NCBI GenBank assembly: GCA_023435985.1
Contig: JAEZKY010000282.1
Span: forward strand, 1 to 52,417
Source: Bacillota bacterium
GTDB taxonomy: Bacteria > Bacillota > Clostridia > Clostridiales > Clostridiaceae
Direction: 5' to 3'
Length of the DNA: 52,417 bases
Part shown: positions 43,264-51,255 of the stretch, piece after piece
How the letters are laid out: every line of letters begins with the position of its first letter
Numbering within the stretch: the stretch's first letter is position 1
Translations under genes and position numbers: made by a program
Notes under the pieces: generated by a model
The model's input: only the letters and a program-made list of their open reading frames with translations
What the model was told of the DNA's origin: nothing
Databases searched by the model: none

Positions 43264-43862
43264 TAACTTTCATCTCCCTTATCTTCTTTTATTACTCTTA
43301 TAGTTTTAATAATTTGAAGTACAATTTCTCTCCATTCTTTGCATTCATTATGAATACAGCTAAAAGTGCCCATTAAAGTTCTGCCTTCAAATTCAAGAAA
43401 GAACATTAAGTTGTATAGTGGATCATCTAAAGCATAACTTTTAAATTCAAAATATCCTATGTTTTTAGAATCAACTTCTAATACACCATCTTCATAAAAT
43501 ACATTAGCTGGATTAGTCTTTTTTATTACAACCTTCATAGAATCTTTTAGTTTCTCTACATTTTCTTCATCTAAAGAACTATCAATTCTCTTTAAAGTGA
43601 TGCATATGCTTCCTTTTTCATTGCATTTTATAATCTCAGGTCTGTTTTCAGATGGATATTTAAATTTTCTTGCTGCTTCTGACATATCTTCAAAATCCTT
43701 TGGGATATACATCTTTAACTCTTCATCAAAAAAGTCTCTTTTCTCAAATTCATAATACCTATCTCTAATTTTAATTGGGCCACTCTTAATATCTTTTCTA
43801 GATACTTTTACTTCTGCTGCATTTATGAAATCTAAAATCTGTTCATCAACTCTCTTACCCAA
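43263..43862 (-). CDS. DcrB/DUF1795-like protein, candidate effector chaperone
   Basis: 199 residues. The C-terminal about 140 residues follow the DcrB/DUF1795 pattern: YIPKDFEDMS, a middle GSICITLKRIDSSLDEENVEKL stretch, and late FFLEFEGRTLMGTFSCIHNE then WREIVLQIIKTIRVIKE. In Gram-negative type VI systems the EagR chaperones share this fold, sit beside VgrG, and protect hydrophobic effector N-termini. No signal peptide is present, which fits a cytoplasmic chaperone rather than a lipoprotein. It starts at TTG 43862 after GGAGAGTGAG with a long spacer. It is first in the VgrG operon and overlaps the first VgrG by one base. The chaperone role is inference. Confidence 0.6.
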   Translation of the reverse strand: MGKRVDEQILDFINAAEVKVSRKDIKSGPIKIRDRYYEFEKRDFFDEELKMYIPKDFEDMSEAARKFKYPSENRPEIIKCNEKGSICITLKRIDSSLDEENVEKLKDSMKVVIKKTNPANVFYEDGVLEVDSKNIGYFEFKSYALDDPLYNLMFFLEFEGRTLMGTFSCIHNECKEWREIVLQIIKTIRVIKEDKGDES

Positions 43863-44144
43863 ATGATCTCACTCTCCATAACTTAGTATTTTTTAAGTAC
43901 TTATCTATTCTTTATCCTTAATTGTAATTTAATTCATGTTCTTTTTGTATTATACTAAAGTATAATATTTTTCCATTTACAACTTAATAAGTAAATTAAC
44001 TACTTAAATTTAATAAATGTTATAACACAACCTAAAATCCTTAGTAACATCATGTAAGTTATGTATGTTCACAAAATTATAACAATTGCAAATATTTTTA
44101 AAGTTATTAGCACAAACAAATTTACCTACAAAAACTATTGAAAT

Positions 44145-44170
44145 AAAAAAGCTCCCAATTTTTGGGGGCT
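44145..44170 (-). terminator. Terminator of the small ORF at 44170-44314
   Basis: GCCCCCAA/TTGGGAGC hairpin followed on the minus strand by TTTTTT. Confidence 0.7.
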
Positions 44171-44314
44171 CAATAAATCTTTTCTGCTATAAACAATTTT
44201 TGAACATTATAAATGTAATATGTGTAATTATCTAAGTTATCATCTATGCCCGTGTTTTTTATCCATTCTATGTAGTCCATATAACTTTTGTACTAACTCT
44301 GCATTGTACTGCAA
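44170..44314 (-). pseudogene. Small frameshifted gene of unknown function
   Basis: AAGAGGAGGATTAAAA precedes TTG 44314; the frame gives MQYNAELVQKLYG, and a shifted frame continues MDYIEWIKNTGIDDNLDNYT then YYIYNVQKLFIAEKIY to a stop at 44170. One indel near 44280 would restore a protein of about 47 residues. A terminator follows directly. As it stands, the short first frame yields 24 residues. Unknown family. Confidence 0.5.
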
Positions 44315-44475
44315 TTTTAATCCTCCTCTTTGTATACTTAAATAAAACCATAAAAGAGCTACAGTAAAAATATAAACCATATTTAAACCGTAGCTCTAAT
44401 AAACTGCGATTGATTCCTCAAAAGTTCACTCCAGTAGGAGCATAAAAATATTACTACTGAAGATTCCTTTGAAGA

Positions 44476-44520
44476 ATAAAAAGTACCTTAAAGCCAGTGA
44501 AACTAAGCTTTAAGGTACTT
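44476..44520 (-). terminator. Terminator of tRNA-Ser(CGA)
   Basis: AAGTACCTTAAAGC (44481-44494) pairs perfectly with GCTTTAAGGTACTT (44507-44520); the minus strand then runs into TTTTTATTC. Confidence 0.82.
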
Positions 44521-44535
44521 CTAATATGTACACCT

Positions 44536-44628
44536 TGGCGAAGAGAGGGGGATTTGAACCCCCGGTACCTCATGAAAAAGTACAATGATTTTCGAGACCA
44601 CCGCCTTAAACCACTCGACCATCTCTCC
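44536..44628 (-). tRNA. tRNA-Ser (anticodon CGA)
   Basis: Class II tRNA on the minus strand: acceptor GGAGAGA / TCTCTTC, anticodon loop CTCGAAA (CGA), long variable arm, T-loop GTTCAAATC and encoded CCA (44536-44538). It borders the spike/toxin island. Confidence 0.94.
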
Positions 44629-44745
44629 TTATACACTTATTTAATTTTAATTCTTATATAAATAAATGTGATTTCAGTAAGTTATCATATAAGTCTAAGT
44701 TAAAAGCTAAATATCCATAATAACAAAAGCCCTTAAAAGGAAAAG

Positions 44746-44782
44746 GATGCTCCAAAAGTGAGAGTTTAAAAGTGAGCATCCA
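44746..44782 (-). terminator. Hairpin downstream of tadA
   Basis: GGATGCTC pairs with GAGCATCC across an AT-rich loop; the minus strand then reads CCTTTTCCTTTT. Probably the tadA terminator. Confidence 0.5.
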
Positions 44783-44925
44783 AAATAGTTTAAAATATAA
44801 ACTTCATTTAGGAGTATTTCACATTTGTTTTTAAAAACTTTCTCTTTGAGCATCTTATATATAGCTAATAGGCTTTCTTTTCAAGCCAATCATCATTTGT
44901 TAATTGTTAACTAATCCACCTATTA

Positions 44926-45375
44926 TTATAAATCTTTTTTTCTCCTGTTGTCAAAAAATTCTGTTAGCATTTTTGAACATTCAGAATCATACAGCCATTT
45001 AGCATTCACAAAATTGTCTAGCCTCATATTGTCCAAGAGATTTATTACAGATCCGCATGCTCCCATATCCTTATTAAAAGTTCCTATATAAATTTTAGAT
45101 ATTCTGCTTTGAACAATTGCACTGGCACACATTGGACAAGGCTCTAAGGTAACATACATTTCAGTTCCACTCAGTCTCCAGTCTCCAATATACTTTGAAG
45201 CTTCTTTAATTGCTAAAATTTCAGCATGAGCTGTACTGTCTTTTAAAGTTTCCTTTAAATTATGAGCCTTTCCAATAACTACTCCATCTTTTACAATTAC
45301 TGCCCCTACAGGAATTTCTCCCTTACTCATAGCTATTCTCGCTTCTTTCTTAGCTAATTCAAAAAAATCATTCAT
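44926..45375 (-). CDS. tadA: tRNA-specific adenosine deaminase
   Basis: 149 residues of the cytidine/deoxycytidylate deaminase fold with the zinc and catalytic motif H50-A-E52 and P79-C80-P-M-C83. IPVGAVIV near the N-terminus and the C-terminal ML-EFF-RRK ending are typical of TadA. It converts the wobble adenosine of tRNA-Arg(ACG) to inosine in the cytoplasm. ATG 45375 follows AAAGGGTGG. The length is normal. It stands alone, next to tRNA-Ser(CGA). Confidence 0.94.
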   Translation of the reverse strand: MNDFFELAKKEARIAMSKGEIPVGAVIVKDGVVIGKAHNLKETLKDSTAHAEILAIKEASKYIGDWRLSGTEMYVTLEPCPMCASAIVQSRISKIYIGTFNKDMGACGSVINLLDNMRLDNFVNAKWLYDSECSKMLTEFFDNRRKKDL

Positions 45376-45387
45376 GCGCTACCACCC

Positions 45388-45525
45388 TTTAGTTAGTTAT
45401 GAGTTATAAGTTAATGATGAAATCCACGTCGTGGATTTCTAAAAATATATTTTTAGAAAAGCTGGAAGCTCTTCTTTCTAAGACTTGCCTCGTATCACTT
45501 GTTAATTGCCACTTGTTTAATTTTA
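45388..45525. repeat. Clostridial-type palindromic intergenic repeat
   Basis: AGTTATGAGTTATAAGTTAA is followed by GAAATCCACGTCGTGGATTTC, TCTAAAAATATATTTTTAGA and AAGCTGGAAGCTCTT, and closes with TTGTTAATTGCCACTTG. It is a chain of palindromes between short AT-rich ends. Partial copies are visible at 48488-48510 (AACTTATAACTCATAACTA) and near 44895-44915. It resembles the numerous small non-coding repeats of Clostridium genomes. Confidence 0.55.
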
Positions 45526-45664
45526 CCTGAAACAAAATCTATAAACCACAAATATTATTATCACTATTTAGTCATCTGGCATATATTATAGTAATTAAAA
45601 ATCCATATAATTTATACTCATGTATGTCTAATTATAATCATTAACCTTATACAAATAATTAAAC

Positions 45665-45712
45665 AAATAGAAGGGGCATTTCTAATCCTTTAGATATGCA
45701 TCCCTTCTATTT
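45665..45712 (-). terminator. Terminator of the CNNM/CorC-type gene
   Basis: AAATAGAAGGG pairs with CCCTTCTATTT, with a T-rich tail on the minus strand. Confidence 0.65.
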
Positions 45713-45756
45713 TAATTTATCTAATCATTTCCAAAAAACTTGTGCTTGTCCGTCTT

Positions 45757-47037
45757 TCACATATCATTAGCAGCTTGCTTTTCTTCAATATTAATAATCA
45801 TTCTAACTTTTTTGATTCTATTCTTCAATATTTCTTCAGCAATGAGTTTTACACCGCTTACTGTAATAACTTCCTCATACTCTTCTGGTACTCTTCCAAG
45901 TTCACCTATCATGAGTCCGCCAATAGAATCAAATTCTTCTGAATCTATATTAAAGCCTATTAAATCACTTATATCATGAAGTCTGAGACTTCCATCAATG
46001 ACATATTCATTATCACTTATGACATCAATAGGATGCTTTTCTTCATCATATTCGTCTTCAATATCTCCGACTATTTCTTCTACCAAATCTTCTATTGTAA
46101 TCAATCCTACAGTTCCGCCATATTCATCTAATACAACAGCCATATGATTTCTTGTTCTTTTCATTTCCTTAAATAATTCTACGATTTTTCTAAATTCAAA
46201 GGTATATAATGTTTCCCTTATATATTTTGAAATATTAAAATCTTCTCTTATATTTTCAACCATAGCAAGGTCTTTAATATTCAATACACCTATAATATTA
46301 TCTATGGTCTCTCTATAGACTGGAATTCTTGAAAATTGTTCGTTTTTGATTATATCCATGACTTCATCATAGCTTGCTTCTTCATCCACTGAAACAATAT
46401 CAACCCTTTGAACCATTGCATCTTTTACAAGAAGATCTGCAAAGTCAATTACATTGAATATCATCTCTTTTTCAGCATTTTCCAAAACACCCTCTTCTTC
46501 ACTTACGCCAACCATAGTCCTTAATTCTTCTTCTGTTATAGAAGATTTATCCGCACTAGGGCCTCCGTCAAACATTCTAGTAAAAATTGAAGAAATTGCA
46601 GTGAATATATAAACCAACGGCTTAAATATTATCACTATAAATTTTATGGGTGTAGCAACTAATAAAGAAACTGTCTCGGCTCTCTGCTTTGCAATAGACT
46701 TTGGTGTTATTTCAGCAAAAATTAATACTAAAATAGTTATTATTCCAGTTGCTATTCCAACTCCTGTATCGCCAAACAAATCAGTTGCAAGCACGGTAGC
46801 TACTGCTGATGCTGCAATATTTGCCACATTATTTCCTATTAAAATTGCTCCTAAAAGTTTACTTGGATCTTCAATAAGTTTTTCAACCAGTTCAGCTTTA
46901 GGAACTCTTTCCTCAACCATATGCCTTAATCTTATCCTGCTTAAAGACATTAATGCTGTTTCTGACATCGAGAAAAAACCTGATACTGCAATTAGTAAAA
47001 CTAAGCTAAATAACTGCCACGTATAAATGGGGTCCAA
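45757..47037 (-). CDS. CNNM/CorC-type membrane protein (DUF21, CBS pair, CorC_HlyC)
   Basis: 426 residues. DUF21/CNNM membrane domain (1-170, four helices, GNNVANIAASAVAT), a CBS pair (about 205-325, with VSVDEEASYDEVM then RIPVYRETIDNIIGVLNIKDL) and a CorC_HlyC domain (about 340-415). Families with this order are Mg2+ (or Co2+) efflux exporters; the old name hemolysin-like is misleading. It starts at TTG 47037 with AGGAGAG upstream. It is monocistronic. The CBS pair probably senses Mg-ATP. Confidence 0.92.
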   Translation of the reverse strand: MDPIYTWQLFSLVLLIAVSGFFSMSETALMSLSRIRLRHMVEERVPKAELVEKLIEDPSKLLGAILIGNNVANIAASAVATVLATDLFGDTGVGIATGIITILVLIFAEITPKSIAKQRAETVSLLVATPIKFIVIIFKPLVYIFTAISSIFTRMFDGGPSADKSSITEEELRTMVGVSEEEGVLENAEKEMIFNVIDFADLLVKDAMVQRVDIVSVDEEASYDEVMDIIKNEQFSRIPVYRETIDNIIGVLNIKDLAMVENIREDFNISKYIRETLYTFEFRKIVELFKEMKRTRNHMAVVLDEYGGTVGLITIEDLVEEIVGDIEDEYDEEKHPIDVISDNEYVIDGSLRLHDISDLIGFNIDSEEFDSIGGLMIGELGRVPEEYEEVITVSGVKLIAEEILKNRIKKVRMIINIEEKQAANDM

Positions 47038-47198
47038 AAATGATCACTCTCCTAATAATTCAAATTTTTATTTATAACTTCTATTATATCACAATATAAA
47101 TAAAAGTAATATAATTCCACTATTTTAACATTTATTTAATAATATATGTATTAGGAAGAACTTTAAATCATTCTTTTTATTTTTAAATTAACTTAATT

Positions 47199-47672
47199 TT
47201 AAAATCTCATCTTCTGGGCGTAAACTATTTTTACTATCTTTTCTAATTCTTCATTTAAAGCCAATTGAATTACTTTATTATTGTTTAGCTCAAATGTATA
47301 TATATTAAATCCTTTTATATTACTATTATAATAGACCTCTGTTCCTTTTTTAAACGCATCCTTTCTTTCTGTTAAATATGCTCTTTTAACCTCACCTTTA
47401 TCAAACTTTCTGGCAATTTTTCTCCTGCTTGCATTATATACTTTAGTTATAGTAATATCGCCATTATATATCTCATATTCAAAATCAATATACATAAGGT
47501 AACTTCCAACAAAAAATGCTGCAGCAACTATTGCTAATGCAATTGCAATTATAATAGATCCCAAAGCAAACATTATTGCAGCTATACCAAAAATAATTGC
47601 TAAATTTTTAAGCATATTACTGATTCTTCTAGATCTATCCGATGGTATAAATTGTTCTAAAATGACCTCCAT
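47199..47672 (-). CDS. Small membrane protein, DUF6106-like
   Basis: 157 residues. Two close membrane helices (about 22-62, LAIIFGIAAIMFALGSIIIA then IALAIVAAAFFVGSYLM) are followed by a cytoplasmic domain of beta strands and basic residues (YEIYNGDITITKVYNASRRK). It matches my recollection of the clostridial DUF6106 family, function unknown. ATG 47672 follows GGGGGAG. It lies upstream of the CNNM/CorC gene on the same strand, with a 160-base gap, and is divergent from the next gene. Confidence 0.6.
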   Translation of the reverse strand: MEVILEQFIPSDRSRRISNMLKNLAIIFGIAAIMFALGSIIIAIALAIVAAAFFVGSYLMYIDFEYEIYNGDITITKVYNASRRKIARKFDKGEVKRAYLTERKDAFKKGTEVYYNSNIKGFNIYTFELNNNKVIQLALNEELEKIVKIVYAQKMRF

Positions 47673-47875
47673 ATTCCCCGCTCCCCCTTATAAGATTATA
47701 TATCTATACTAATATTTTAAATTATTTGAAAATATTTTCAAGTAAATTATACAAGTGTTTTAGGCAAAATATATCTAGTTTTTCATTTTTGTAAGATGTC
47801 ACATTTATTTAGTCTTTATTCTTTTTATTTTTGCAATAATATATGATAAAATTTTCTTGAAAGGTGGCAATAATA

Positions 47876-48445
47876 ATGATTTCATTTCTAAAATCAAATT
47901 CGAATATTTTAATTCTTATATTTCTATTATTTTTAACAGTAGATAGTTTTTTGCTCATTGTGAAATTTATAAAACGTTCAGAAACGCTTCCTAAATTGAA
48001 GATCTCATATGATATCTTAAAAAGCTACTGCTTTAGCTTTTGTAATAATAAATACAAACTTGCAATTATAAATTTAGAAATAGAGAATATGTCGATCAAG
48101 CCTATTGATATTACAAATATAAAACTAATTGATAGATCCAAAACTTATATAGCTTCAATTCCAAAGCTCGAACCTTCCTACGAAGAAGAGGGAATCACTT
48201 TAGCTAATGAAGATAAATCAAAATCTATCAGCATAGATATTTTCTCCGAAAATATCCTTGAGAATACAAGTATTTCTCCAATCACTTCCTTAAACGGTTA
48301 TGCTGTTTTTGAAAATTTTGACCCAATTATTTATCCTAGAAGCTATAAATTAGTTGTTGAGACTCCTCTTAAAAGTTTTGAAACAGAGGTTACAATAAAT
48401 CCACTTGAAGATGGATTGACTCCTATTATCCCTGAAGATGAATAA
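47876..48445 (+). CDS. Single-pass membrane protein of unknown function
   Basis: 189 residues. One N-terminal membrane helix (about 10-31, ILILIFLLFLTVDSFLLIV) is followed by a soluble domain of beta strands (KLAIINLEIENMSIKPIDIT, then SFETEVTINPLEDGLTPIIP) reminiscent of an immunoglobulin-like fold. I chose ATG 47876 after AAAGGTGG; a GTG at 47864 overlaps that site. No family recognised. It is divergent from the DUF6106-like gene and followed by a strong terminator at 48581-48630. Confidence 0.65.
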   Translation: MISFLKSNSNILILIFLLFLTVDSFLLIVKFIKRSETLPKLKISYDILKSYCFSFCNNKYKLAIINLEIENMSIKPIDITNIKLIDRSKTYIASIPKLEPSYEEEGITLANEDKSKSISIDIFSENILENTSISPITSLNGYAVFENFDPIIYPRSYKLVVETPLKSFETEVTINPLEDGLTPIIPEDE

Positions 48446-48580
48446 GTTTATTGGATTTACTTCCACATTGAGAACAAGACATATACTTAAAACTTATAAC
48501 TCATAACTATGTAGGTTCTTTATCAATTTTAATAAACTAAAGTTTACAGGCAATAAATCAACTTTCTAAGTTATTTATCT

Positions 48581-48630
48581 ATAACAGGCATATCAGTATG
48601 AATAAGATTACTGATATGCCTGTTATTTTT
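48581..48630 (+). terminator. Strong terminator
   Basis: ATAACAGGCATATCAGTA (48581-48598) pairs perfectly with TACTGATATGCCTGTTAT (48609-48626), followed by TTTT. Confidence 0.88.
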
Positions 48631-49140
48631 GCTGACTAGAATTTTTTTTTCAATCATGCTATTGGATTTTTTACTTCAATAATTTTATCTTTGAACTACT
48701 AAATGAGATATAAAACTATTTTCATAGTTTTTACAACTTGATAACAATTAGGAGATACTTATCAAAAATTTTAGTTATATAATAAAAATGAAAAAGTTGA
48801 AAGATGCTAGCTTTAACGACTATAAAAATCTAGATTTACTTCAACACAGAAACAAATATTACTGATGTTATAAATCCAATCTTACCGTTTTCTTATCAAT
48901 ATCAAGAAAAAATATTTAAATAAATTATAAAAAAGTACTAAGTTTAACTTTTATCCTTGTATTATATTATATAAAGCGATATCGATAACCACTTTCTATA
49001 TTGTTTTTCGACTTTTTTTCAAAAAAAGTACCAAAACACATTTATCGCATTTGTATAATATAACGAGAAAGTAAAATGTTGCTTTATTTTCATTCTAAAT
49101 TTAAATATAATTTATTTTTTATAAACCGAGGAGGAAAATT
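48631..49140 (+). promoter_or_regulatory. Long upstream/leader region of the surface protein gene
   Basis: 510 AT-rich bases without a credible gene. A self-complementary run ACTTTTTTTCAAAAAAAGT lies at 49010-49031. The gene has a near-consensus ribosome site, AGGAGGAAAATT before ATG. A TATATTATATAAAG-type -10 candidate near 48965-48978 would give a leader of about 160 bases, as for other abundant surface proteins. The exact promoter cannot be fixed. Confidence 0.4.
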
Positions 49141-50991
49141 ATGTTAAAAAGAGCAAACAAAGTTGCAGCATTATTAGTTGCTGCTTCATCAATTTTATCA
49201 CTTGTACCAGCTATGGCTGCTGATACTACTACTCAAAAATTAAATACTACTGATGGTACTATCGAAAGTGCTGTAGCATTCAGCGATGGTAAATATGTAT
49301 ATCAAGGTTATAAGAGCGACGATGATGACAACTCTATCTATTATAATGATGGCTCTAAAGACAAAGAATTAGATGACATTCAAGATGCTGATATTCAAGG
49401 TGCATATGCTAATAAGTATGCTTTTGCTGAAGATGGAAGCGATCAATATTTAGTAGATCTAACAAATGGATCTGTAACTGATGATACTACTCCAGATGAT
49501 GATTTAGATACTGCTGAAACAAAATTAAGAACTAACTTAAAGAAGACAGACAGATATGGTCAAATTGACGCAAATGCTGTTTCATTAGCTAGAATTGAAA
49601 AGGGACCAAAATTCGGTGATACTTGGTACTCATATACAGCTACTCCAATAAGCACTGCTGATGGAAAAGATTATACACTAAATAATCAATTATTTGGATT
49701 CACTAATCAAACAGGAAAATATATAGATATTTCTACTACAGCAAACATCTATGCTTATTCTGCTACAAAAGGTAAAGTAGTTAAAATCGAAGACTTCACT
49801 AATGATTACACTGATGTAGACAGCGATACTAAATTATCAGCTACATTAGCAGCAGCACCACAAGTTTTAACTCAAGATAAAGATAATTTCTATGTAAAAG
49901 TAAGCGTTAATGTTTATGATGCAGCAGCTACTACTCAAGTAGGAACAACAACTTCTGCAGCTGCAGTTTTTGGCGATGCTAGTGCAAATGTTCTTACAAC
50001 ACACACATATATCCAAAAAATCTCTAAAGCACAAGGAGATCAAAAAGATGATGCTTACCTTCCAAAGACTGTAACTTCTTATGAAGTAACTAAGGGTATA
50101 CTTGATTCTGGCGATGCAGATGATGCATATGATGCAATCAATGCTGCAGATGATTTCTCAGTAGTTAATGGACAATTATTAGCTATAGTTAACTCTGGAG
50201 ACAATGTTAAAGTAACTTCTATCGATTTAAAGAAAGATAAAGTTAACTTTGAAGGATCTAATAAGCCTACAAGCAGCAAAGTTGATGTTTACTTAGCTGA
50301 AAAGAATGATTCAGATGATGTTGATGTTGATGGCGATAAATCTTACGACATTGACGTAGACGGAAATGTATGGGTTGTTGCTGACGGAAAAATTTATGAA
50401 TTTAAGAATAATGAAATGACTAAAATATATACTTGTGATTCTTCATTAGATTCTTTAAGCGTTTATGATGCAAACAACTTAATTGCTTGGGAAGAAGATG
50501 GAGATATATATTCAACTGTTAGTGGAACTAGTTCAACAGATCCTACTACACCAGTAGATCCAGCAAAAACTGGATGGGACAAGCTAGCAGATGGAACTTG
50601 GAACTTCTATGATTCAACTGGTACTAAAGTTGTTAACCAATGGGTTAACGATGGTGGTGTTTGGTATTACTTAAAAGCTGATGGTGTTATGGCTACTGGT
50701 TGGGTAAATGACAACGGTACTTGGTATTTCTTAAAATCATCAGGTGCTATGGCTACTGGTTGGGTAAATGATAATGGTACTTGGTACTTCTTAAACGCAT
50801 CAGGTGCTATGGCTACTGGTTGGGTAAATGACAGCGGTACTTGGTATTTCTTAAAATCATCAGGCGCTATGGCTACTGGTTGGGTAAATGATAATGGTAC
50901 TTGGTACTACTTAAATTCATCAGGTGCTATGCTTGCTAATACAGTTGTTGATGGTTATGTATTAGGAGCTTCAGGAGCTTGGATTAGATAA
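49141..50991 (+). CDS. Secreted surface protein with C-terminal CW-binding repeats
   Basis: 616 residues. A signal peptide (1-27, cut after AMA) is followed by a large acidic Asp-rich region (about 28-470) of beta-propeller-like short strands (DGKYVYQGYKSDDDDNSIYY), not recognised as an enzyme. A Thr/Pro linker leads to six or seven CW-binding repeats, five of them encoded by exact 60-base units. It lacks any catalytic motif. The very strong ribosome site, long leader and codon choice suggest an abundant wall-attached protein, similar to the prominent secreted CW-repeat proteins of solventogenic clostridia. It is monocistronic, with a terminator at 51117-51153. Confidence 0.9.
   Translation: MLKRANKVAALLVAASSILSLVPAMAADTTTQKLNTTDGTIESAVAFSDGKYVYQGYKSDDDDNSIYYNDGSKDKELDDIQDADIQGAYANKYAFAEDGSDQYLVDLTNGSVTDDTTPDDDLDTAETKLRTNLKKTDRYGQIDANAVSLARIEKGPKFGDTWYSYTATPISTADGKDYTLNNQLFGFTNQTGKYIDISTTANIYAYSATKGKVVKIEDFTNDYTDVDSDTKLSATLAAAPQVLTQDKDNFYVKVSVNVYDAAATTQVGTTTSAAAVFGDASANVLTTHTYIQKISKAQGDQKDDAYLPKTVTSYEVTKGILDSGDADDAYDAINAADDFSVVNGQLLAIVNSGDNVKVTSIDLKKDKVNFEGSNKPTSSKVDVYLAEKNDSDDVDVDGDKSYDIDVDGNVWVVADGKIYEFKNNEMTKIYTCDSSLDSLSVYDANNLIAWEEDGDIYSTVSGTSSTDPTTPVDPAKTGWDKLADGTWNFYDSTGTKVVNQWVNDGGVWYYLKADGVMATGWVNDNGTWYFLKSSGAMATGWVNDNGTWYFLNASGAMATGWVNDSGTWYFLKSSGAMATGWVNDNGTWYYLNSSGAMLANTVVDGYVLGASGAWIR
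50641..50940 (+). repeat. Five tandem 60-bp units in the CW-repeat region
   Basis: Units begin at 50641, 50701, 50761, 50821 and 50881, each encoding W-V-N-D-x-G-x-W-Y-(Y/F)-L then MATGW. The last four differ by only a few bases each, so copy number may change by slippage or recombination. Confidence 0.9.
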
Positions 50992-51116
50992 TTAAATTAA
51001 ATAGCTTATAAATTATAAAATAAACCTATAATAAATATCTTAAAGCTTGAATTTCTGCACGCTCTTAGCGGAAATTCAAGTAAAATTCCCAAATTTCTTT
51101 CTTAAATTTTTTGTAT

Positions 51117-51153
51117 GTTGCTGGAGGTGAAAACTTCCAGCAACTCTTTTTTA
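51117..51153 (+). terminator. Terminator of the surface protein gene
   Basis: GTTGCTGGAGGT pairs with ACTTCCAGCAAC, followed by CTCTTTTTT. A second hairpin (CTTGAATTTC/GAAATTCAAG, about 51047-51080) precedes it. Confidence 0.88.
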
Positions 51154-51255
51154 TAGGCTTTTTCAATTATAAGCTATTATCATTGATTTCAAAAATTCAC
51201 CTGCACCTGCACATAATAAATTAATTTCTCATTGTATTTCCATAGATCTTTTCTT

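Larger units (their letters stand above)
43863..44535. other. Upstream region of the spike operon, mostly non-coding
   Basis: 673 bases holding the spike-operon promoter region (very AT-rich, 43880-44100), a hairpin terminator at 44145-44170, a small frameshifted ORF at 44170-44314, a palindrome (AGAGCTAC/GTAGCTCT, about 44356-44398) and the tRNA terminator. Confidence 0.55.

Noticed and set aside
48790..48867. ATG-initiated 25-codon frame in the leader of the surface protein gene
   Set aside because: No ribosome binding site and no conserved look; treated as leader sequence.
50641..50940. Regular 60-base repetition considered as a CRISPR-like array
   Set aside because: The repeats are in phase with the coding frame and encode CW-binding repeats; there are no spacers and no cas genes.
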